In this document: piece after piece, positions 14,891 through 21,185 of the stretch | Position numbering within the stretch: position 1 is the stretch's first letter | How the letters are laid out: every line of letters starts with the position of its first letter | From: a virus | Reading direction: 5' to 3' (one strand) | IMG/VR virus record: IMGVR_UViG_3300044712_001614 | Location: 1 to 21,270 of that record | DNA: 21,270 bases | The notes under the pieces: generated by a model | Told to the model about the DNA's origin: nothing | Databases searched by the model: none | What the model saw: only the letters and a program-made list of their open reading frames with translations | Made by a program: the position numbers and the translations under genes

Positions 14891-17800
14891 GCCAGACCAA
14901 AGCGAGCGCCACCTGGCGGGAGATCAAACCGTTTGCTATCCGGGATATTGCCGGGATGCTCGAGGCCGGCAAGAGCCAGAACGGATCGGATCCTGGCTAT
15001 CAAATTATTCTTTACGACGAAAGTGCGGAGAAACTGTTTTTCTATTCCATGAGCGAAGCCGGTCTGGCAGGAGCCCTGGGAGCAGCGGAAAGCGGCGATG
15101 TTGTCTTCATTCCTGCGGGAACGATCCCGCTCAGCGGGCAAGGCATGACCCCAGGAACGGAAATCGGCAGTGGATCGTTGCCCGTCACAGACCAGGCTGG
15201 CAGCCTTATCTCCGGACTGGCGATCGGGCAATACTATTCGATCGAATCTACTGGTGGACCGTGGTCCGATGGCGGAGGTGGATCTCATTATTCCTATGGT
15301 TTATCCAATGATAACGGCAGTACCTGGAATGGTTATATCGGTGCATCGCCCATCGCGGATTATATCCCCCCCTGGGCTTCCAGTTACGAGATTGTGACCA
15401 ACCACATCCGCGTATTTTTCCAGGCAACAACGACTTCTATTCGAATGCAGGTAGGTGATGCGCCTGGTCAATTTGGTAACAATAGTGGAAGTTTAGGGTG
15501 GAGTTTAAAGAACGCTTCAACTGGATACTCGACGGCAGTTCCCTCTGGGGTAGAGGTGGTCGGGCTGGGAGAAAACACAATTTTAGATGGGGATGTTACC
15601 AACGGGGGCATTCTGACCAATTTGATGGTGACCGGAACGATCACCGGGGGCTCCGTCCGAATGGTCAGCAACACGTCCGCACAGTTAATCAGCCGGGTGT
15701 TGAAATCCACGGTCGCGACAGGAACCGCTCCCCTGGATGTGGCCAGCACAACGGTTAATCAAAACCTGAATGCGGATTTACTGGATGGTTACCATTTCTC
15801 GGATTTGGACGGGAAGGTCAAAGTTTCCAACCTGGACACGACAAGTGATTTTTTATCCAGTAAGCTAGCAGCCGGATCCGGGATCGCTCTTAATCCATCA
15901 GGCGCAGGTGATGAGATCCTTACCATTTCCGCGACGGGAACGTCCAATGAAATCACCATTGACACCTATTCTACGGACGGCGCATGGTGCTGGTTCGCCG
16001 ATCCCCGCGCCATTTATTACAACGGCAAAACCTATTACACCTACGTCACCACCAACGGACATGTCAAGGTGCAGGAATACAACCACGCCACCGGGGAGAG
16101 TACCGCCCCATTTGACCTGGCCTATCTGGGCGAAGACGACCATAATGTACCCGCCCTGCTCATTCGCGAGAGTGACCACCGCCTGTTGGTTTTCTACGGG
16201 GAGCGCGCCACAAAGCCGGAATATTTGCGCATCAGCACCAACCCGGAGGACTCAACCGCATGGGACAGCCCCATCAATTTGGATGGTCAGATTGGCGCAG
16301 AACTCAAATATGCCTACCAGCAGCCCTGCCAATTGTTAGGGGAGGCCAACGACCCGATCTACCTGATATTTGCCGACCGGCCCGACGCCGACACGATCCG
16401 CTGGAATTACAGCAAATCGACGAACGGCGGCACCACCTGGTCTGTCCGGCAAGATTTTTACGCGGACCCGGCGCATGCCAACTACCTAAAAAGCGAACGC
16501 AACGGCGACGACCGCATTGATTTTGCAGTAACAGATGGAAGCCCATCGTACAACGCATCCAGTATCTACCATTTTTACATGCAGGGCGGGAACTGGTACA
16601 AAACCGATGGAACACTGATCGGCGGCACGGAAGCCCTGCCCCTGGAGGCGAGCGACATAACCCAGGTGTACAGCGGCGCCACCTATCGCGCCTGGATTTG
16701 GGATATCGCCATCGATGCCAGCGGCAGGCCGGTGATTGTATATGCTACGTTCCACGGTGAAACCGACCACCGCTATAACTATGCCACATGGAACGGGTCG
16801 AGCTGGACCAGTCACGAAATCACGGCGGGCGGCACGTATTTGTACGCTGACCAACCCTGGTATTCAGGCGGCGTGGTGCTGGACCATGACGACCCGAGTG
16901 TGGTCTACCTCAGCAAGATGGTCAGCTCTCACCGTGAGATTTACCGCTACATCACAACGGACGGCGGCACGACATGGGAAGCCACCGCCCTGACCAGCGG
17001 ATCGTCGGTGGACAACATCCGCCCCGTGGCGGTGCGCAACCATGCGCCGGATTTGCGGGTGCTGTGGTTGTCGGGCACCTACACCGCTTATACCGACTAC
17101 GATCTGGACGTGATAGGTTCCGCAGCGTTCACGGAAGCGGAAATCGCAAGCGGCGAGGTGAAGATCAACGAGGACGACGCGCAGCCGGGGTATTTGAACG
17201 AAAAGCTGACCGAAGGCAGCGGGATTGCACTCACGGAAACTACGAGCGCCGGGAAAATGGTGCTGATTGTCGGTCTGGAAGATACCGCCGTTACGGCAGG
17301 CAGCTACACCAAAGCTGACATCACCGTCGATGCACAGGGACGCATCACCGCAGCCGCCAATGGGACCGCGCTGGCGCTCAATGATTTGTCTGACGTGGAC
17401 ACGACCGGGACGGGCGAAGGCGACATTATTTACAACACCGGCTCCGGCTGGGAGGATTATCCGCTGGGGATCGGGTCGCGCATTTCCAACAGCAGCGGAG
17501 AAATTCGCATCGGGGATGTAACGAGCGGGAATTACATCAACATCGGCGCGGCGGATGGAAACCTGACCTTAGTGGGAACGGCGACAGCGTTCAAAGATGC
17601 CCTATATTCGTTAATCGGTCAAAAACTTGAAAGCCCATCGTCGCACATTGAGCAGAACTCCGCGGAAGGCACGCTGACCTATAAAACCAGCGCTATGTAT
17701 GCCAGCGATTACTGCACGATGAATATCCAGCTCAACCACGATTGGAAAACCGGCAGCGTGGTATATCCCCACCTGCATTGGTTCCAGGCATCCGCGACCA

Positions 17801-18201
17801 TGCCGCATTGGTTGATCCAATACCGCTGGCAATATAATGGCGCGGCAAAAACGACCTCATGGACAGATGACAAGTGGGCAACTAATGCTTTCACCTACTC
17901 CACCGGAACGCTGATCCAAATTACGCAGTTTTCGGCAATCACACCCCCGGCTGGCGCCGGTTTGTCCGCGATCCTGCAAATCCGCTTGATCCGCGACACG
18001 GCAGACGCCAGCGGTAAATTCGGCGGCGTGGATGGTTTATCCGCGAGCGCGGAAGCCTTGTCATTCGACGTGCATGTTGAAATTGACAGCTTCGGCAGCG
18101 CCGAAGAATACAGCAAAACAGCATCCTCCCTGCTGCTGGACAGCGATGGGGAAATCATTACCGACAGCGACGGCGAGGAAATTTCAGACAACGTGAGTTA
18201 G
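14887..18201 (+). CDS. Tail fibre/tailspike with LecA-like lectin and BNR_4 polysaccharide-lyase-like propeller
   Basis: The 1104-residue modular adhesin has these parts in order. Residues 1-66 are an N-terminal baseplate anchor. A beta-helix-type start (ESGDVVFIPAGTIPL, 68-82) is interrupted at about 92-212 by a lectin-like module ending DAPGQFGNNSGS (191-202), then resumes as VPSGVEVVGLGENTILDG. A stalk with NADLLDGYH follows. A propeller of about 355-745 holds DGAWCWFADPRAIYYNGK (364-381), EDDHN (416-420), YATWNGSSWTSHEI, YSGGVVLDHDDP and DNIRPVAV, which is the BNR_4 family pattern. A second stalk (KLTEGSGIAL) follows, then a C-terminal domain of about 900-1072 with LNHDWKTGSVVYPHLHW, and an acidic tail (LLLDSDGEIITDSDGEEI). 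It likely binds and cuts surface polysaccharide. ATGA overlap with the hub. Confidence 0.82.
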   Translation: MSQTKASATWREIKPFAIRDIAGMLEAGKSQNGSDPGYQIILYDESAEKLFFYSMSEAGLAGALGAAESGDVVFIPAGTIPLSGQGMTPGTEIGSGSLPVTDQAGSLISGLAIGQYYSIESTGGPWSDGGGGSHYSYGLSNDNGSTWNGYIGASPIADYIPPWASSYEIVTNHIRVFFQATTTSIRMQVGDAPGQFGNNSGSLGWSLKNASTGYSTAVPSGVEVVGLGENTILDGDVTNGGILTNLMVTGTITGGSVRMVSNTSAQLISRVLKSTVATGTAPLDVASTTVNQNLNADLLDGYHFSDLDGKVKVSNLDTTSDFLSSKLAAGSGIALNPSGAGDEILTISATGTSNEITIDTYSTDGAWCWFADPRAIYYNGKTYYTYVTTNGHVKVQEYNHATGESTAPFDLAYLGEDDHNVPALLIRESDHRLLVFYGERATKPEYLRISTNPEDSTAWDSPINLDGQIGAELKYAYQQPCQLLGEANDPIYLIFADRPDADTIRWNYSKSTNGGTTWSVRQDFYADPAHANYLKSERNGDDRIDFAVTDGSPSYNASSIYHFYMQGGNWYKTDGTLIGGTEALPLEASDITQVYSGATYRAWIWDIAIDASGRPVIVYATFHGETDHRYNYATWNGSSWTSHEITAGGTYLYADQPWYSGGVVLDHDDPSVVYLSKMVSSHREIYRYITTDGGTTWEATALTSGSSVDNIRPVAVRNHAPDLRVLWLSGTYTAYTDYDLDVIGSAAFTEAEIASGEVKINEDDAQPGYLNEKLTEGSGIALTETTSAGKMVLIVGLEDTAVTAGSYTKADITVDAQGRITAAANGTALALNDLSDVDTTGTGEGDIIYNTGSGWEDYPLGIGSRISNSSGEIRIGDVTSGNYINIGAADGNLTLVGTATAFKDALYSLIGQKLESPSSHIEQNSAEGTLTYKTSAMYASDYCTMNIQLNHDWKTGSVVYPHLHWFQASATMPHWLIQYRWQYNGAAKTTSWTDDKWATNAFTYSTGTLIQITQFSAITPPAGAGLSAILQIRLIRDTADASGKFGGVDGLSASAEALSFDVHVEIDSFGSAEEYSKTASSLLLDSDGEIITDSDGEEISDNVS

Positions 18202-18210
18202 GAGGTTTTT

Positions 18211-19038
18211 ATGGCACGATCTATCCTTAATGCAGCGGTAATCGATTGGGTACGTCTCAAATTACAGGGGAGCAAACCATCTGCACCTGCATCCGGCTAT
18301 GACATCCTGTACACGAAAACCGGTGGCCTGTACATTGAGGATTCGGGCGGCACGGAAACCGGGCCGATGATGGCAAACCCAATGAACGCCGCAGGCGACA
18401 TTATTGTCGGCGGGACCTCAGGCGCACCAGAACGGCTGGCGAAAGGTTCTGGTCTACAGGTGTTGCGCATGAACTCAGGTGGCACGGCCCAGGAATGGGC
18501 CACGCCCGCCAGCGGAGGCGGCAACTACATCCGTGATCTCTTATCGGATACAACGCTAGCCTCCGCCGGGGCGCTGGATATTTCCAACCTCGCACAAACC
18601 TACGACCACCTCGAATTGATTTTCATGGGCCGGTCAAGCCGTTCCAGTTCAACCGATGGCCTTTATGTGTATTTCAACAACGATACGACCAATGCGAACT
18701 ATCGCGGGCAGTACGTGTTCAGCAACTCTACCACGTCAGCCTCCTCCAGCTCCGGCGATGAACCATATCTAGGATTCTTCCCGGCAGCCAGCGCCACCGC
18801 CGGGTATTTTGGTATCATGCGGGCGATCATCCCGTTTTACACGTCCACGGTTTTGAACCACATGATTGACTTGCAGATCAGCACCCGAGTGGACGCAACT
18901 ACTATGTACATCGTGCATGGTGGAGCCCAATGGGAGAGCACGACGGCAATTAATCGCTTAAAACTATATCCGGTCAACTCCCCCAACACCTGGGAGGCTG
19001 GATCGAGATTACAGATATTTGGGCTTAAGAGTGCATGA
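18211..19038 (+). CDS. Second tail fibre / receptor-binding protein
   Basis: A 275-residue protein with a strong GGAGG site 7 nt before its ATG. The N-terminal part (AVIDWVRLKLQGSKPSAP, then YDILYTKTGGLYIEDSGG) is a short anchor seen in many phage fibres. Residues 55-100 (AAGDIIVGGTSGAPERLAKGSGLQVLRMNSGGTAQEW) form the typical stalk element. Residues 105-275 are a beta-sandwich head (LAQTYDHLELIFMGRSSRSSSTDGLYVYFNND ... INRLKLYPVNSPNTWEAGSRLQIFGL). It is the last gene of the late operon and its stop is 6 nt from the converging integrase stop. Receptor binding is inferred from architecture. Confidence 0.75.
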   Translation: MARSILNAAVIDWVRLKLQGSKPSAPASGYDILYTKTGGLYIEDSGGTETGPMMANPMNAAGDIIVGGTSGAPERLAKGSGLQVLRMNSGGTAQEWATPASGGGNYIRDLLSDTTLASAGALDISNLAQTYDHLELIFMGRSSRSSSTDGLYVYFNNDTTNANYRGQYVFSNSTTSASSSSGDEPYLGFFPAASATAGYFGIMRAIIPFYTSTVLNHMIDLQISTRVDATTMYIVHGGAQWESTTAINRLKLYPVNSPNTWEAGSRLQIFGLKSA

Positions 19039-19044
19039 TTTTAT

Positions 19045-20001
19045 TTATAAATTCCATTTATCCACTGGGCTGGCGATGCGGTGGGCATCATCCAGGTCCA
19101 CTTCTGCTATCTTCAGGTACCGCAGGCACATTTCCATAGATTCATGACCCAGGCTGGCCTGCAGCCCATAGACATTCCCGCCGTTTTTCAAGTAATTGAT
19201 CGCGAAGGTGTGCCGGAAACGATGGGGAAAGACATCCGGCACGCCGGCGCGTTCTTCCAGGGCCACCAGCATCTTGGCTACGCCGTAGCGGTCCATCGGC
19301 TTTCCACTGTCCGTGGCAAAAAGCGGCTCGCTGAGCCTGGAATTGGGGCGGGTCGCCAGGTATTTCCAGATGGCCGTCGCCGTGCGAGAGGAAATCGGGA
19401 GGTGACGGTCTTTCTTCCCCTTTCCGTTAATGACCTTGATGGATTTATCCTTGCTGCGCAGGTCGGCATCTTTGATGGTAAGGTGGCACAGCTCCGAGAC
19501 GCGCAGGCCTGTGTCCAGCAAGGTCAGGATGATCGCATAATTCCGATCGGCCTCGGGCAGCGTGTGCCGGCTTATCTTCTTCCCGGCGCGCGCATACGGC
19601 TTCGAATAACGGACCGCGGTGATCAGGTGGCGGAGATCGTCCTCCGTGAAGGGGATGATGTCCGGTTTCTCTGCCTTGGCCTTGGTGATGGAACGCAAAA
19701 AGTTCTCCTTCACGAGCCCCTCGTCCAGGGCCCAGGTCCAGAGAGCGCTCAACCCGATATGGTAGTTCAGGATGGTCTTGTTGGAAACGGTCAGGCTGGC
19801 CAGGAACTGCTCCAGCTGCTCTTTCGTGATCGATCGAATCGATGGGTCATCCGGCAGGAAGGCCTGCAGGTGGCGATAGGTGTTCCAGTATTCGGCGATG
19901 GTGTTGGGGGACAGGTGGCGGGCGCGGCACGCCAGATCGTAGCCCTCAAGGGCTTTCGAGAGAGAGATTGTTTTCATCCGAGTGGTCTCCGGTTTTTCCA
20001 T
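19045..20001 (-). CDS. int: Tyrosine recombinase integrase
   Basis: Integrates and excises the phage at attP. The 318-residue protein has an N-terminal SAM-like core-binding domain (about 15-100; LSPNTIAEYWNTYRHLQAFL) and a C-terminal catalytic domain. Catalytic residues are R167 (DTGLRVSE), K194 (INGKGKKDR), H260 and R263 (PHRFRHTFA), H286 (LGHES) and Y295 (RYLKI). It is complete. ATG 20001 gives 318 residues. ATG 19977 gives 310 and has GGAG 9 nt upstream, so it may be the true start. The size and lack of a clear arm-binding domain resemble XerC/D-like recombinases, but the adjacent tRNA fragment points to tRNA-directed integration. An 11-nt motif at 19984-19994, between the two starts, recurs as an inverted repeat in attP. 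Confidence 0.95.
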   Translation of the reverse strand: MEKPETTRMKTISLSKALEGYDLACRARHLSPNTIAEYWNTYRHLQAFLPDDPSIRSITKEQLEQFLASLTVSNKTILNYHIGLSALWTWALDEGLVKENFLRSITKAKAEKPDIIPFTEDDLRHLITAVRYSKPYARAGKKISRHTLPEADRNYAIILTLLDTGLRVSELCHLTIKDADLRSKDKSIKVINGKGKKDRHLPISSRTATAIWKYLATRPNSRLSEPLFATDSGKPMDRYGVAKMLVALEERAGVPDVFPHRFRHTFAINYLKNGGNVYGLQASLGHESMEMCLRYLKIAEVDLDDAHRIASPVDKWNL

Positions 20002-20037
20002 CAGGCATCCGATAATCAGCGGACACGTCTGATAACT

Positions 20038-20051
20038 AAAACTTGAGTTTT
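20038..20051. promoter_or_regulatory. AAAACT-TG-AGTTTT dyad upstream of the integrase
   Basis: A 6+2+6 dyad lies 36 nt upstream of the first integrase ATG (read on -), followed on + by a T run. It could be an operator in the integrase promoter region. The 2-nt centre is too short for a stable RNA hairpin with the full stem. Function not shown. Confidence 0.25.
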
Positions 20052-20131
20052 TTTTCTGGATGAAAACGCGGGATGGAGTTTTAAGGGATTTTTTACCGTG
20101 AGGTTTGCAGTAAGCGCTTTCCCTCTAAAAG

Positions 20132-20189
20132 ATCAACCGGAGACCACACGGAGATGCGATTTCGCCTATCCTAGGGGTCTCCGGTTGAT
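20132..20189. repeat. 14-bp perfect inverted repeat in attP
   Basis: Arms 20132-20145 (ATCAACCGGAGACC) and 20176-20189 are perfect reverse complements around 30 nt. The inner 11 nt also occur at 19984-19994 at the integrase start. Read on + from 20135 and on - from 19994, similarity extends to CCAC(A/T)CGGA and an ATG, so the left arm looks like a copy of the integrase 5' end. Confidence 0.6.
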
Positions 20190-20191
20190 GT

Positions 20192-20236
20192 TAGTCGGGG
20201 CGGAGCGATTTGAACGCTCGACCTCTCGGTCCCGAA
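20192..20236 (-). other. attP: attP core: 3' half of a tRNA-Pro(CGG) gene
   Basis: Read on -, this gives an anticodon loop TTCGGGA (anticodon CGG), the 3' strand of the anticodon stem CCGAG, variable loop AGGTC, T-arm GAGCG-TTCAAAT-CGCTC, acceptor 3' strand CGCCCCG and discriminator A followed by CTA. The 5' half is absent: the bases before the loop (CATTC) cannot pair with CCGAG. Tyrosine integrases often use a tRNA 3' half starting at the anticodon loop as the attachment core. CCA is not encoded. Confidence 0.75.
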
Positions 20237-20454
20237 GAATGAGGTTCTATCTGGATACCGCAGACCGCAAGGATACCCTTTTGGGGCTGTCCGTGAGGTT
20301 TTGGGTAAACGGCACCATGAGGTTTCGAGCTCGCGTTTTCCATCCATGTTAATGAAAGTTATCTATTGGCTGGGTTTTCGATTGGGGGAGTCGGGATAGA
20401 TTCCTCTTTCGGGCCTTACGGTCCGCCGGTGTCTGATATCATCCTGATTGAAGA

Positions 20455-20483
20455 TTGCAATTATGATTCGATCCATCTATAAT
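20455..20483 (+). promoter_or_regulatory. Sigma70-type promoter for the membrane-protein gene
   Basis: TTGCAA (-35, 4 of 6) at 20455-20460 and a perfect TATAAT at 20478-20483 are 17 bp apart. Transcription would start near 20490 and reach the gene at 20703 after a leader of about 210 nt that is antisense to the whole - strand gene at 20484-20678. Confidence 0.55.
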
Positions 20484-20678
20484 TTAATTGTCCGCATCTT
20501 TCCGATGGGTTGTCCCATGATCGGGTACGGGTGGTTTTGGGGGCTCGTTTGCGTTAGTTTGATCCTGCCTCCTTTTCCCCGATTCATATTCATCCCTATC
20601 CTTCTTGTGGAGCGAAAATCCGGTTTTTGAATCCGTTTTCTTTTCTGGTTTTTTGGTCGGGTCGGGTATCGTTGCCAT
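20484..20678 (-). CDS. Small hydrophilic protein of unknown function
   Basis: A 64-residue, Lys/Pro/Asp-rich protein (MATIPDPTKKPEKKTDSKTG at the start, FSLHKKDRDEYESGKRR in the middle) with no hydrophobic segment and probably little fixed structure. A clear ribosome site, GAGGA, lies about 6 nt before the ATG on the - strand. This is why I prefer it to the hydrophobic + strand frame over the same bases. Its start is 24 nt from the divergent gene at 20703, leaving no room for a promoter between them, so its own promoter would have to lie inside that gene. The + promoter at 20455-20483 directs antisense RNA across all of it. No family recognised. Confidence 0.5.
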   Translation of the reverse strand: MATIPDPTKKPEKKTDSKTGFSLHKKDRDEYESGKRRQDQTNANEPPKPPVPDHGTTHRKDADN

Positions 20679-20702
20679 ATTTTCCTCAAAATGGAGAAAG
20701 AA

Positions 20703-21185
20703 ATGAATGAACTAATTTTCGGTTATGAAACAGCGGCCAATGAGGCTATCAAAGCCTACAACGAACAAATGGAAAGTTTGAAATCGATCAAAGACACTGC
20801 AAAAACAATTTTTTCATCTACTTCGTTAATCGTCGCGATCATCAGCTCTCTCCAGGCAATACGCACCTCTCCACCCACCAATATGACTGCATATGCTGCT
20901 GCCGGGATCTTTGTCCTGATTTGCTTCATCGCATTAATTTATTTATGCGTGCGCGTTCTTCTCCCAATCAAGCTGACTACTCCGATCAAGCCGACCTGGG
21001 AAGTTTTTGCCAAAACATTCATGGATAAATCTGAAAAAGAGGTTCATTCCGTGACGACATGCGCCTATCTTGACGCAATTGAGAAAAATGAACCAGAAAT
21101 ATTATCCTCCGTCAAAAACACAAAACTGGCCGGATGGGCGATGATCTCGGTGATCGCAGGCTTGATCGTCTTAATTGTTGTTTAG
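20703..21185 (+). CDS. Three-helix membrane protein, possible exclusion/effector moron
   Basis: A 160-residue protein with an N-terminal amphipathic/coiled region (about 5-35), hydrophobic helices at about 36-52 and 63-87, a soluble stretch of about 55 residues ending AYLDAIEKNEPEILSSVKNTK, and a C-terminal helix at 142-160. The topology of two helices, a cytosolic linker with a helix and then a final helix resembles Pycsar-type and SLATT-type membrane effectors, but no signature proves it. The start at 20703 is chosen for GGAG 6 nt upstream; ATG 20691 would add four residues. Its GC (about 40%) is far below the late genes and it has its own promoter, the usual marks of a moron. Phage membrane proteins beside attP often alter or protect the lysogen. 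Function unproven. Confidence 0.7.
   Translation: MNELIFGYETAANEAIKAYNEQMESLKSIKDTAKTIFSSTSLIVAIISSLQAIRTSPPTNMTAYAAAGIFVLICFIALIYLCVRVLLPIKLTTPIKPTWEVFAKTFMDKSEKEVHSVTTCAYLDAIEKNEPEILSSVKNTKLAGWAMISVIAGLIVLIVV

Larger units (their letters stand above)
20095..20328 (+). repeat. Direct TGAGGTT repeats, candidate integrase-binding sites
   Basis: TGAGGTT occurs at 20099-20105, 20240-20246, 20294-20300 and 20318-20324, all in the same orientation. Three copies share CCRTGAGGTTT. One lies left of the tRNA fragment and three lie right, with 24 nt between the last two. The second copy borders the tRNA core, where GAGGT at 20241 mirrors ACCTC at 20221. Confidence 0.45.
20002..20483. other. Attachment-site region without genes
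   Basis: About 480 nt between the integrase start and the accessory genes hold no credible gene. They hold a 14-nt dyad and T run, direct TGAGGTT repeats, a 14-bp inverted repeat, the tRNA-Pro 3' half, and a promoter for the membrane-protein gene. A weak 6-bp hairpin with one G-U pair lies at 20410-20425. Confidence 0.6.

Noticed and set aside
14887-19038. Diversity-generating retroelement acting on the fibres
   Set aside because: No reverse transcriptase and no near-repeat with adenine-specific changes was seen in the window.
20192-20290. A complete tRNA-Pro gene
   Set aside because: The 5' half is missing: no D-arm, no acceptor 5' strand, and CATTC cannot pair with CCGAG.
20098-20352. 84-residue + frame containing VGAERFERSTSRSRR
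   Set aside because: That peptide is the reverse translation of the tRNA-Pro 3' half. Such AERFERS frames are a common artefact beside attachment sites. No ribosome site.
20410-20425. Hairpin as terminator for the - strand gene
   Set aside because: Only 6 pairs with one G-U and no U run after it on the - strand.
20448-20630. 60-residue hydrophobic + frame
   Set aside because: It lies opposite the hydrophilic - gene with the good ribosome site, has none itself, and its start precedes the promoter's transcription start.
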